Shown here: in pieces, positions 1-10,412 of the stretch
How positions within the stretch are numbered: the first letter of the stretch is position 1
How the letters are laid out: every line of letters begins with the position of its first letter
Source of the DNA: Burkholderiales bacterium
Lineage (GTDB): Bacteria; Pseudomonadota; Gammaproteobacteria; Burkholderiales; Burkholderiaceae_C
Direction: 5' to 3'
DNA length: 38,719 bases
Assembly: GCA_028868305.1 (NCBI GenBank)
Contig: JAGWUS010000037.1
Location: 1-38,719, forward strand
Made by a program: the position numbers and the translations under genes
Notes under the pieces: generated by a model
Seen by the model: the letters and a program-made list of their open reading frames with translations, nothing else
What the model was told of the DNA's origin: nothing
Databases searched by the model: none

Positions 1-2854
<2,854 letters not shown>

Positions 2855-2974
2855 GTTGGGGGCGACTCCGGAAAAAAGGAGATTGGGGGCTGGGGTAAAC
2901 CCGGCATTTTACCGGGGGGCGCCCATCGACTCCTGACAGCTGCGATGCCGGAGCTTCCAGACACCCATTGGCAA

Positions 2975-4291
2975 TCAGGTTTTGCTGGGCAACACGGTTC
3001 CCACACACTCACCAAAGCCGATGCGCGCCGCGCCGGGCCGTTCGCACCAGCCGCGCAGCGTAATGGCATCGCCGTCTTCCAGGTAGGTACGCACTTCCCC
3101 ATTGGGCAGGGTCACCGGCTGCTTGCCCCCTTGGGTCAGTTCGATCAAGGCGCCGGCCTGGTCCAGCGTGGGGCCGGACAGCGTACCGCTGCCAAACAGG
3201 TCGCCCGGCTGCAGGTTGCAGCCATTGATGGTGTGGTGCGTGACCATTTGCGCAATGGTCCAGTACGCGTGGCGGTAGTTGGTCTGCACCAGGCGCGTGG
3301 CTGGCTGTCCCGCGGCGCGCATGGCCGGCGTTTGCAGCAACACTTCGAGTTGCAGGTCCAGCGCACCCTGTTCGCGGTTGGCGGGCGAGTCCAGATAGGG
3401 CAGTGGCTGCGGATCCTCCGCCGGCCGGGTAAAGGCCGCACGGTAGGGCGCCAAGGCCTCCATGGTCACGATCCAGGGCGAAATGGTGCTGGCAAAGTTC
3501 TTTGACAGGAACGGGCCCAGTGGCTGGTATTCCCATCCCTGTATGTCACGGGCCGACCAGTCGTTCAGCAGACATACCCCAAACACATGGTCCTCGGCCT
3601 GGGTGATGGCAATGGCGTCGCCCACGGCATTGCCGGTGCCGATGAAGATGCCGATTTCCAGCTCAATGTCCAGGCGCTCGCAGGGCCCCACAGTGGGCAC
3701 GGTCGCGCCAGGCGGCATGGTCTGGCCCACAGGCCGGTGAAACGCCTGGCCCGACACCGCAATGCTGGACGCACGGCCGTGGTAGCCAATGGGCACCCAC
3801 TTGTAATTGGGCAACAGCGGGCTATCCGGGCGGAACTGCTTGCCGATGTTGGTCGCGTGGTAGACCGAGGTATAAAAATCGGTGTAGTCGCCAATGCGTG
3901 CAGGCACGGTGTATTCCACACCGGCCTGCGGCACCAGGCATGCTTGCACCGCCGCTTGCTGCAAAGCACCTTCGCGCAAGTCGCGCGACAGGGCCAGCCG
4001 CAACGCGGACCACGCCTCGGCACCCAATGCCATCAGGGTATTCAGGCTGCTTTGCGCTGCAGCCAGGCAAGCGGTCTGGGCTAGACCAGCCAAAGTACCG
4101 CTGTCCGCCAGCGCGACCAGGTCCACGATCTGGTCGCCAATCGCGACGCCACCCCGAAACGCTTCCGCACAGCCCTGGCGGCGGAATACGGCAAACGGCA
4201 GGTTTTGCAAAGGAAAGTCGCATCCCGCCACATGGGCCGATGCAAGCCAGCTGCGCAATGCGGGGTTATGGGTTTCGTTCAAGGGGGTCAT
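2975..4291 (-). CDS. fahA: Fumarylacetoacetase (fumarylacetoacetate hydrolase)
   Basis: Hydrolyses fumarylacetoacetate, or a close acylpyruvate, to fumarate and acetoacetate: the last step of the homogentisate route for tyrosine and phenylacetate-type compounds. At 438 residues it matches full-length fumarylacetoacetases (~420-440) rather than the short FahA-domain hydrolases. An N-terminal SH3-like domain is followed by the catalytic domain. Visible are the metal/substrate region DFYTSVYHATNIG with the presumed catalytic His, YHGRASSIAVSG, the metal-binding acidic residues in LDIELEIGIFIG, and NDWSARDIQGWEYQPLGPF. Its ATG at 4291 lies 25 bases after the DUF2783-like gene, which overlaps the monooxygenase, so the three form one transcription unit. 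No homogentisate dioxygenase gene is present beside it. Confidence 0.92.
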   Translation of the reverse strand: MTPLNETHNPALRSWLASAHVAGCDFPLQNLPFAVFRRQGCAEAFRGGVAIGDQIVDLVALADSGTLAGLAQTACLAAAQSSLNTLMALGAEAWSALRLALSRDLREGALQQAAVQACLVPQAGVEYTVPARIGDYTDFYTSVYHATNIGKQFRPDSPLLPNYKWVPIGYHGRASSIAVSGQAFHRPVGQTMPPGATVPTVGPCERLDIELEIGIFIGTGNAVGDAIAITQAEDHVFGVCLLNDWSARDIQGWEYQPLGPFLSKNFASTISPWIVTMEALAPYRAAFTRPAEDPQPLPYLDSPANREQGALDLQLEVLLQTPAMRAAGQPATRLVQTNYRHAYWTIAQMVTHHTINGCNLQPGDLFGSGTLSGPTLDQAGALIELTQGGKQPVTLPNGEVRTYLEDGDAITLRGWCERPGAARIGFGECVGTVLPSKT

Positions 4292-4316
4292 GGTGAATTA
4301 CTTGGTTGACGGAGGT

Positions 4317-4526
4317 TTACAGGTCTTGCAGGGCCGCTTGCAGATGGTCGCAGAATACCGCGGGGTCGCCCAGCGCATTGGCATTGAGCAATGCAAGCTT
4401 GACCAGAAACAGTTCGGCCTTGCCCTGACCGGCCTGGTCAATGGCGGTGGCGAGTCGGTCGTACACCGTTTCCAGGCCGGCAATGGTGAGGGTGCTGTTA
4501 GTGAGGGCGTTATTGGCGTGTGTCAT
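4317..4526 (-). CDS. DUF2783-like small protein
   Basis: A 69-residue protein predicted to be cytoplasmic, with no signal peptide or membrane segment. It resembles the DUF2783 family, small proteins that in Burkholderiales are usually encoded beside FAD monooxygenases; its biochemical role is unknown to me. The ATG at 4526 is preceded by AAGGA at about 9 bases and lies inside the last codons of the monooxygenase gene (17-base overlap). This suggests translational coupling and perhaps a role as a partner of that enzyme. A TTG one codon earlier is a less likely start. The family assignment is from memory of sequence pattern and context. Confidence 0.75.
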   Translation of the reverse strand: MTHANNALTNSTLTIAGLETVYDRLATAIDQAGQGKAELFLVKLALLNANALGDPAVFCDHLQAALQDL

Positions 4527-6231
4527 CAAATGCTTTCCTTACTTCGGGCAGGGCAGTCTGCAGGGCCGCTTGCAGACGGGTGGCGTCCAGGGTTAACCAC
4601 CGTGCGCACACGTGCTGGTCGGGGCGCAGCAGGTAGGCAGCGCCACCAGCCTGCACACCATAGCGCTGGCGGACATGGCCATCGGCATCGGCCAGCGTGG
4701 TGTCCGCGCCCGCCACGGGTTGCGCTGCACCCACTGCAATTACTTGCAACGGAACCCCGCGGACACGGGCAGCGTTCACCACCGCCTGCAGGACCTCGGG
4801 AATGGCCGCCTGTTCGGTGAAGTAGAGCAAATCAAAGCCGCCACCGATGTGGTCCAGCAAAAAATCATCGGCAGCCAGGCGCACGTTTTGCGGCGGCGCT
4901 CCGTGGGCCGGACCGGCCGTGAACAGGCCGTTGTCATCACCCGTGCTGTTGAGCATGGAGTGGGTGTATGCATGCGGCCGCGAAGTGCGCCAGTGGTACA
5001 GCGGGCGCACAAACGCCTGGGTGAGGGACAGCGACAGCACCGCGTCGCGCAGCAGCCTGAAACCCCTGCTTGGGGGTGCCATGAAACGTGTGCTTTTGCC
5101 CGCTTCCTCAATGATTTCGCGGGCAGCACCCACGCGCTCGGCGCTGTAATTGGCCAGTAGCTTCTCGCTCCCTAAGCCCTTGACCACACAGGCCAGTTGC
5201 CAACCCAATGACTGCGCATCCTGAAAACCGGTGTTGGCGCCGCGCACACCAAAAATCGGCAGCAAGTGTGCGGCATCGCCCGTGAACAACACACGGCCGT
5301 GCCGGTAATCCGGAAGCGTCAGGGTGCGTGCGGAATACACCGAGCACCAGTCCATTTCCCAGGGGGTGCCAGCGTGGCCGATCATGGCCAGTTGCGCGTC
5401 AATACGGGTTGTGAGTGATTCCGGTTTGAGCGCTTCCTCGGGAGTTTCTCCAGGCGGCAACTGGTAGTCCACACGCCAGATACCGTGCGGCTCCCGGTGC
5501 ATCAGGATGGTGTTGCCAGGATTCCACTCAGGATCGAAATATGCCAGCCGCTCGGTGGGCATAGGCAAATCGATCCGGATGTCGGCGATTACAAAAAATC
5601 CCTCGTACGAGGCGCCCTCCATCTGCAACTTCATGGCAGTGCGGATATCCGAACGGCCCCCGTCGGCGGCCACCAGCCAGTCGGTGTCGAGCACATAGGT
5701 GCCCTCCGGGGTGTCCACGGTCACATGGGCCACGTCTGCGTCCTGCTCCACCTGCACGACTTTGTTGCCCCAGCGGAAATCGATCAGCGGGTTGGCTGCG
5801 CATGCGTCATACAGGTATTCCTCCGTGTACTGCTGCTGGATATTGAGCATGGGGAAGAAGCGGTCATCTGGGTCATGCGGTGCCTCCATGCGGAAAACGC
5901 GCTGGCCACGGTAATACGAATTGCCAAAACGCCACGGCAGACCGTTCTCGGTCATGCGGTCTGCAGTACCCACCTGCTGCAGGATTTCCATGGAACGGCG
6001 GGTGAACACAATGGCCCGACTGCCCTGTGAGAACTGCAACTCCGAGGTCAGCACCACGCTGGCCACACCGTGGCGCGCCAGCTCCAGTGCAGCCACCATG
6101 CCGGCGGGACCTGAGCCCGCAATCGCCACGTTATGGCGCTGCTGCCCAGGATGGGCTGAGGGCAGCCAGGGCTTGAACACCTGGTAGCGGTAGTAAATGG
6201 ACGGACGGGCCTGGGCGATGGGTTGGTGCAT
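4510..6231 (-). CDS. FAD-dependent aromatic monooxygenase (MhpA/PheA-like)
   Basis: Class A flavoprotein hydroxylase, expected to hydroxylate a phenolic or aryl-acid substrate with NAD(P)H and O2. The 573-residue protein shows the FAD motif GSGPAG in VAIAGSGPAGMVAALELARHG, the DG motif LVAADGGRSDIR, and the second FAD motif GRVLFTGDAAHLLPIFGVRG. A C-terminal thioredoxin-like extension of ~170 residues is typical of the PheA/MhpA/TfdB branch. I chose the ATG at 6231; an upstream in-frame TTG at 6252 falls inside a palindrome likely to be an operator. With fumarylacetoacetase in the same operon, a 3-hydroxyphenylacetate 6-hydroxylase-like role (forming homogentisate) is possible, but the substrate cannot be read from sequence. 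The divergent MarR gene probably controls it. Confidence 0.88.
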   Translation of the reverse strand: MHQPIAQARPSIYYRYQVFKPWLPSAHPGQQRHNVAIAGSGPAGMVAALELARHGVASVVLTSELQFSQGSRAIVFTRRSMEILQQVGTADRMTENGLPWRFGNSYYRGQRVFRMEAPHDPDDRFFPMLNIQQQYTEEYLYDACAANPLIDFRWGNKVVQVEQDADVAHVTVDTPEGTYVLDTDWLVAADGGRSDIRTAMKLQMEGASYEGFFVIADIRIDLPMPTERLAYFDPEWNPGNTILMHREPHGIWRVDYQLPPGETPEEALKPESLTTRIDAQLAMIGHAGTPWEMDWCSVYSARTLTLPDYRHGRVLFTGDAAHLLPIFGVRGANTGFQDAQSLGWQLACVVKGLGSEKLLANYSAERVGAAREIIEEAGKSTRFMAPPSRGFRLLRDAVLSLSLTQAFVRPLYHWRTSRPHAYTHSMLNSTGDDNGLFTAGPAHGAPPQNVRLAADDFLLDHIGGGFDLLYFTEQAAIPEVLQAVVNAARVRGVPLQVIAVGAAQPVAGADTTLADADGHVRQRYGVQAGGAAYLLRPDQHVCARWLTLDATRLQAALQTALPEVRKAFDDTRQ

Positions 6232-6239
6232 AGAAATTG

Positions 6240-6253
6240 GTTGCGAGCGCAAC
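6240..6253. promoter_or_regulatory. Palindrome, candidate MarR operator
   Basis: GTTGCG-AG-CGCAAC is a perfect inverted repeat with 6-base arms in the divergent region between the monooxygenase and the MarR gene. It ends 8 bases before the monooxygenase ATG. MarR-family dimers bind palindromes of this size, and autoregulated MarR genes usually have their site in the shared intergenic region. Function is inferred from position only. Confidence 0.5.
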
Positions 6254-6350
6254 TACTATAACCAGGATTCCCGGTTTCCACGCTGGGGTTTTCACCAAGT
6301 TTGCAGCCAGGGCCTAAGATGCGGCACCCCTTTTCTCACAGGACTCTTTC

Positions 6351-6830
6351 GTGTCGCCACCCCGTCGCAGTTTCACACCGCTGGACCAGACCACTACCCA
6401 TCGGCTGCATACCCTCACCAAGATCACGGACCGCATCAGCCAGGCCGCCTATCTGGACGACGCCGGTATCCCCATCAGCGAGGGGCGCTGTCTGGCGGCC
6501 ATTGGCGCCTTCAGCCCCCTGTCGGTGAATGAGCTCGCCTGCCAATCGAACCTGAACAAGAGCCAGGCGAGCCGCGCGGTGCAGGCGCTGGTGGACAAGG
6601 GCCTCGTTCTCAAGACCACCCGCGCCAGCGATGCGCGCGGCGTAGTGCTGTCGCTCACGCCGCTGGGGCGCAGCACCTGGCAACGGGTAATGGCGGTGGT
6701 GGAGCGGCGCAATGCCGAGATCGAATCCTGCTTCAGTGCCGCCGAATCCCGGCAGTTTCACGCCCTGCTGGCCCGCCTGGTGGAACATGCGCGCGGCGCG
6801 GCGGGCACACTGGATGACACCGGCGAATAA
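6351..6830 (+). CDS. MarR-family transcriptional regulator
   Basis: A 159-residue winged-helix regulator, the usual MarR length. The DNA-binding core runs roughly from residue 55 to 110: LSVNELACQSNLNKSQASRAV is the helix-turn-helix, followed by LVDKGLV and the wing TRASDARGVVLSLTPLG with its DxR signature. N- and C-terminal helices form the dimer interface. It starts at GTG 6351, with AGGA at 6340-6343. It is divergent from the monooxygenase-DUF2783-fahA operon and 33 bases upstream of the Old Yellow Enzyme gene. It therefore most likely represses the catabolic operon and responds to an aromatic ligand; the ligand cannot be read from sequence. Confidence 0.92.
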   Translation: MSPPRRSFTPLDQTTTHRLHTLTKITDRISQAAYLDDAGIPISEGRCLAAIGAFSPLSVNELACQSNLNKSQASRAVQALVDKGLVLKTTRASDARGVVLSLTPLGRSTWQRVMAVVERRNAEIESCFSAAESRQFHALLARLVEHARGAAGTLDDTGE

Positions 6831-6863
6831 GCCACCTCTTTTCAACATTGACCAAGTTTGCCC

Positions 6864-7985
6864 ATGAGCCTGCTCTTTACCCCCTTCACCCTGCCGTCGC
6901 CCCGCGGGGGCCTGACTTTGCCGAACCGCATCGTGATTGCCCCCATGTGCCAGTACGCCGCAGTGGACGGACACGCCAGCGACTGGCATCTGATGCATTG
7001 GGGCAACCTGCTTAACGGGGGTGCGGGCCTGTTCACCGTGGAAGCCACGGGCGTGCTGCCCGAAGGCCGCATTTCCCCCGGTTGCCTGGGCCTGTGGGAC
7101 GATGCCACCGAAGCCGCCATGGGCGACACCGTGCACCGCGCCCGCAAGCTCGCACCCGCCATACCGGTGTGCATCCAGCTTTCACACGCTGGACGCAAGG
7201 CGTCCAGCGCAGCGCCCTGGCATGGTGGTCAGCAACTTACTAAAGCGCAGGGTGGGTGGGAAGCATTTGGTCCATCGGCATTGCCCCATTTGCCCCATGA
7301 AGCGCCACCTACGGCGATGACCCCGGATTACTTGGTAGCGGTGCGGGAAGCCTTTGCAGCGGCTGCCCGGCGGGCCCAGCGCATAGGCGTTGACGCGGTT
7401 GAGCTGCACGCGGCCCATGGCTATCTGCTGCACCAGTTCTTGTCACCTCTGGCCAATCAGCGCACCGATGCCTATGGTGGCAGTTTTGAGAATCGCATTC
7501 GCCTGGTGATGGAAGTATTTGCGGCCGTGCGTCCTGTGTTTCAGGGGCCACTGGGCGTGCGGCTGTCCGCCACCGACTGGGTGGAGAGTGGCTGGGATGT
7601 GGGTCAGAGTGAAGCACTGAGCCAGCGACTGAAGGCCGCCGGATGCGACTTCATTCACGTCTCCAGCGCAGGGGTCTCGCCGCTGCAGAAGATCGCCATT
7701 GGACCCAACTACCAGGTGCCGTTTGCACGGCAGATTCGCGCAACGAGCGGCATGGCCACGATGGCTGTGGGGCTGATCACCGAAGCCCAGCAGGCGGAAG
7801 CCATTCTGCAAGCAGGGGATGCGGATCTGATTGCGCTGGCACGTGCCTTTTTATACCAGCCCCGCTGGGGATGGCAGGCTGCTGCTGCGCTGGGCGGCAC
7901 GGTTGCCGCGAAGGAAGCCTACTGGCGCTGCCTGCCGCGCGAGGCACAGGCCATATTCGGCAAGGTATCCATCGGCATGCGCTAA
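6864..7985 (+). CDS. NADH:flavin oxidoreductase, Old Yellow Enzyme (YqjM class)
   Basis: FMN-dependent ene-reductase reducing activated C=C bonds with NAD(P)H. The 373-residue TIM barrel has YqjM-class hallmarks: APMCQYAA with the flavin-tuning Cys29, the substrate-binding pair in ELHAAHGYLLHQFLSPLANQ, RTDAYGGSFENR, and LIALARAFLYQPRWGWQAA at the C-terminus, which supplies the FMN phosphate site and the partner-subunit arginine. I chose ATG 6864 over the in-frame TTG at 6858. It follows the MarR gene in the same direction and may share its transcript, hinting at a role in unsaturated-aromatic catabolism or detoxification. The physiological substrate is unknown. Confidence 0.93.
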   Translation: MSLLFTPFTLPSPRGGLTLPNRIVIAPMCQYAAVDGHASDWHLMHWGNLLNGGAGLFTVEATGVLPEGRISPGCLGLWDDATEAAMGDTVHRARKLAPAIPVCIQLSHAGRKASSAAPWHGGQQLTKAQGGWEAFGPSALPHLPHEAPPTAMTPDYLVAVREAFAAAARRAQRIGVDAVELHAAHGYLLHQFLSPLANQRTDAYGGSFENRIRLVMEVFAAVRPVFQGPLGVRLSATDWVESGWDVGQSEALSQRLKAAGCDFIHVSSAGVSPLQKIAIGPNYQVPFARQIRATSGMATMAVGLITEAQQAEAILQAGDADLIALARAFLYQPRWGWQAAAALGGTVAAKEAYWRCLPREAQAIFGKVSIGMR

Positions 7986-7990
7986 AAAAT

Positions 7991-8025
7991 AACCCCGCCC
8001 AGCCAGCAATTGGCGGGGCGGGGTT
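7991..8025 (-). terminator. Rho-independent terminator between convergent genes
   Basis: AACCCCGCCC and GGGCGGGGTT form a perfect 10-bp stem, with a further GCCA/TGGC pairing inside the loop. On the minus strand the stem is followed by ATTTTTTAG, so it mainly terminates phaP. On the plus strand, after the Old Yellow Enzyme gene, there is no T tract. Confidence 0.85.
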
Positions 8026-8057
8026 TGCAGCGGAAAGCGGGGTGAAAGGCTTGATGC

Positions 8058-8606
8058 TTACTTCTTGCGGGAAGTGGTCTTGACCGAGCTCAGGGCGCTG
8101 TCAACCACAGCATTGGCTTGCTTCTCAGCGACTTCAACTGCTTTTTTGGCAGACGTCTTGGCGGCGTCGATAGCGTTGTTGCCGGCGTTCACTGCGGTGG
8201 TGAACATCGCCACCAGCGACTCGCTACCAGCGGGAGCATTCTTGGCCATGGAAGCCACGGCAGAGGCAACAAGCTTTTGGTGCTCGGCCATCTTGGCTTC
8301 AGCGGACTTGGTCAGTTCGGCGCTGGTCTCGGAAACGATGTTGTACAGCGCGCGGCTGTAAGCAATGGACTTTTCGGCCAGGGGTTTGACCAGGGAAGCC
8401 TGGGCAGCCAGAGCGTCCGTGGGGTTTTGGGCGCCGAAAGCGGCCATGAAATCGGCGCTGGTGTCAAACAAGGCGGACTTGGTAGCGGCCATGTTCAGGT
8501 CAACCAGCTTTTCGAAGCCAGCCAGCGCGGTGGCGGTCAGGGCTTGCATGTCGGCAACAGCGCTCTTGTTGGCGGCGACGAGTTGTTCTGCGTTGAATGT
8601 AGTCAT
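8058..8606 (-). CDS. phaP: Phasin (polyhydroxyalkanoate granule protein)
   Basis: Coats polyhydroxyalkanoate granules in the cytoplasm and controls their size and number. The 182-residue protein is almost wholly alpha-helical and Ala-rich, with no signal peptide. It starts MTTFNAEQLVAANKSAVADM and has the phasin core FEKLVDLNMAATKSALFD, AEKSIAYSRALYNIVSET and an Ala/Lys-rich tail ending SRKK. The frame is open further upstream, but the ATG at 8606 is preceded by GGAG at ~7 bases and matches the family N-terminus. Two PhaR-like palindromes lie 58 and 115 bases upstream, suggesting repression by PhaR until polymer accumulates. Confidence 0.94.
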   Translation of the reverse strand: MTTFNAEQLVAANKSAVADMQALTATALAGFEKLVDLNMAATKSALFDTSADFMAAFGAQNPTDALAAQASLVKPLAEKSIAYSRALYNIVSETSAELTKSAEAKMAEHQKLVASAVASMAKNAPAGSESLVAMFTTAVNAGNNAIDAAKTSAKKAVEVAEKQANAVVDSALSSVKTTSRKK

Positions 8607-8663
8607 GAGTTTCTCCAGTGGGTTAAGAAAGTTCTGCGCTACAAACCCGCTTGGGTAAATAAA

Positions 8664-8678
8664 TGTTGCAGTGCAGCA
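8664..8678. promoter_or_regulatory. PhaR-like operator 1 (imperfect palindrome)
   Basis: TGTTGCA-G-TGCAGCA is a near-perfect inverted repeat, 58 bases upstream of the phaP ATG. TGC-rich palindromes of this kind are the known binding sites of PhaR, the phasin repressor. It shares its core with the second copy at 8721-8737. Confidence 0.65.
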
Positions 8679-8720
8679 TGGACGTATCTTAGGCCACTGG
8701 TGCGCAATTGCAAGTAGTTT

Positions 8721-8737
8721 TTGTTGCATTGCAACAA
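8721..8737. promoter_or_regulatory. PhaR-like operator 2 (perfect palindrome)
   Basis: TTGTTGCA-T-TGCAACAA is a perfect 8-base inverted repeat around one central base. It lies 115 bases upstream of phaP and 46 bases upstream of the divergent gene at 8783. It overlaps where the -35 of that gene would lie if TAGAAT at 8754-8759 is its -10. One PhaR dimer could therefore influence both promoters. Confidence 0.7.
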
Positions 8738-8782
8738 TTTAGATGTGGCGGCCTAGAATTTGTTTTGAATACACTGGTTCCG

Positions 8783-9523
8783 ATGAGTTGCCCCCCTCAA
8801 CCGGACCCCACGCACGGCCTCCTTACCTCCTATTTCTGGAGTGGAGATGTTCTGCGCAGTCGCAGCGTGAGCGATGTCGTGCTGGACGGCACGGTCGACA
8901 TCCCTGCACTGCCCGCCAGGCTGCTTGCGGATTGGGAACGGGAAACATCGGAGCGCATGGGCCTGGAACCCGGCGACGTCGAAGCCTTGTCTTTGCCGCG
9001 CGCACGCGTGCGCTGGCCGGACTACCAACGCTGTGTACAGGCGGTATCCGACTGGACGCGCGCGCAAGGTCTTCACAATCTGCTGGCGTCCAGCGACTTG
9101 GCCCTCATGGCCTGCCGTGGCGCGAAGTACCACCATGACGCAGCCCACTACGGTGGTGCGGCCTTCTGCAATCTCTTCCTGACCGAGGACAAGGGGCTGG
9201 ATGTGCATTTCCCATCGACCGGCCTTCGCATTCCCTTGGTCCGGGGTACGGTTTTGGTCTTCGATACGGGCCTGCCGCACGCCGTCATCGCGCGCCACGG
9301 CACCGGCTTTGATGTGGCCGACTTTGCTCCCGAACAGGATTGCACCCAGATGTTCCTGACCTGGGAATTGCCCATCGAGAACGCCCATGTCGCACAGGCA
9401 TTGGGGATCACCTTCGATACCGACCCAGCGGCCAGCCTGCAACTGGATGAAGAACAAGTCTGGCTTGGCAGCGCCCGCGCCAATGTTTGCCACGATACCG
9501 GGAGGTGGCTCAGGACCGACTGA
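8783..9523 (+). CDS. Uncharacterised protein, Fe(II)/2-oxoglutarate dioxygenase-like
   Basis: A 246-residue soluble protein that I do not recognise as a named family. Its middle looks like a double-stranded beta-helix iron oxygenase: KYHHDAAHYGG supplies a possible H-x-D pair (His117, Asp119). After the strands LDVHFPSTGLRIPLVRG and GTVLVFD, LPHAVIAR supplies a distal His166 and Arg171 that could bind 2-oxoglutarate. The frame is open back to a TTG at 8708, but that would start inside or upstream of the operator. ATG 8783 is chosen, although no clear ribosome site precedes it. It diverges from phaP across a region with two PhaR-type palindromes, and murU follows 60 bases later. The oxygenase reading is inference from motif spacing. 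Confidence 0.6.
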   Translation: MSCPPQPDPTHGLLTSYFWSGDVLRSRSVSDVVLDGTVDIPALPARLLADWERETSERMGLEPGDVEALSLPRARVRWPDYQRCVQAVSDWTRAQGLHNLLASSDLALMACRGAKYHHDAAHYGGAAFCNLFLTEDKGLDVHFPSTGLRIPLVRGTVLVFDTGLPHAVIARHGTGFDVADFAPEQDCTQMFLTWELPIENAHVAQALGITFDTDPAASLQLDEEQVWLGSARANVCHDTGRWLRTD

Positions 9524-9583
9524 CCCACAACCATGCTCTGGGATGGGCTATGCTCGATTTGAACTCTCCCTGTTGAACCCGCT

Positions 9584-10384
9584 GTGAACACCCCACTACC
9601 TATCTCTGCCATGCTGCTGGCCGCCGGCCGTGGCGAGCGCATGCGCCCGCTGACCGACAACTGCCCCAAACCGCTGCTACCGGTCCAGGGCAAGCCTTTG
9701 ATGCAGTGGCCCCTGGAAGCGCTGGCCCGCGGCGGCTTAGGACAGGTGGTGGTCAACACCGCATGGCTGGGCGAACAGATTGAGCAGCAGTTTGGAAGTG
9801 TTTTTGGCCTCCAGCCCCGGTCGAATGTGCACGAACAGCTATCAAATCAGGAGCGAATAGCGGGCAGCCTACAGATCCGTTACTCGCATGAAGGCCACGA
9901 TTTTGGCTGCGCGCTGGAAACGGCCGGTGGCATTGCGCGTGCGCTGCCCCAGCTGGGCGAGGTGTTCTGGGTGCTGGCAGGCGACGTGTATGCACCCGAC
10001 TTTGCGTTCTCGCAGGACGCGGTGACGCGCTTTGTGCAAAGCGACATGCTGGCCCACCTGTGGCTGGTGCCCAACCCGGAGCACAACCCGGCGGGTGACT
10101 TTGGTCTGGGCGCTGTGGTCGACAAGCTGCCAGGCCTGGCCCTGAACCTGCCCAAGGACACACCGCAGCCGCGCTACACCTACAGCACCATCGGCCTGTA
10201 CCGGCGTGGCCTGTTTGAAGCGCCCTGGTGCGAAATTCCTCCAGGCAACCCCACCGGCACCAAGGCGGCATTGGCCCCGCTGCTGCGTAAGGCGATGGAC
10301 CACGGTAAAGTGAGCGCCGAGCTTTACACGGGCCGCTGGACAGATGTCGGCACACCGCAACGCCTGGCCCAGCTCAACGCCTGA
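9584..10384 (+). CDS. murU: N-acetylmuramate alpha-1-phosphate uridylyltransferase
   Basis: Transfers UMP from UTP to MurNAc-1-phosphate, forming UDP-MurNAc in the cell-wall recycling route that bypasses de novo synthesis. The 266-residue nucleotidyltransferase starts at GTG 9584 and has the sugar-nucleotide signature AMLLAAGRGERMRPLTDNCP with KPLLPVQGKPLM. It also shows VVVNTAWLGEQIEQ, LETAGGIARALPQLG, the metal-binding WVLAGDVYAPDF and a C-terminal YTGRWTDVGTPQRL. Residues ~73-93 are extra relative to Pseudomonas-type MurU and are encoded by an interspersed repeat (9801-9862), inserted in frame before LQIRYS. The partner kinase amgK is in this window at 30146, not adjacent. pepP follows after 28 bases. 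Confidence 0.9.
   Translation: MNTPLPISAMLLAAGRGERMRPLTDNCPKPLLPVQGKPLMQWPLEALARGGLGQVVVNTAWLGEQIEQQFGSVFGLQPRSNVHEQLSNQERIAGSLQIRYSHEGHDFGCALETAGGIARALPQLGEVFWVLAGDVYAPDFAFSQDAVTRFVQSDMLAHLWLVPNPEHNPAGDFGLGAVVDKLPGLALNLPKDTPQPRYTYSTIGLYRRGLFEAPWCEIPPGNPTGTKAALAPLLRKAMDHGKVSAELYTGRWTDVGTPQRLAQLNA
9801..9862 (-). repeat. Interspersed ~55-bp repeat, copy inside murU
   Basis: Read on the minus strand this is GATTTGATAGCTGTTCGTGC, then GGGGCTGGAGGCC and AAAAAC. It keeps the order and spacing of the five other copies (14562, 21639, 26086, 31307, 37424): a GATAGCTG-type palindromic head, then GTGC, then GGGCT..GGCC, then an A/T-rich end. It adds about 20 codons to murU without a stop or frameshift. 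Confidence 0.75.
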
Positions 10385-10412
10385 ATCCGAATACGCACAC
10401 CACAACGACACC

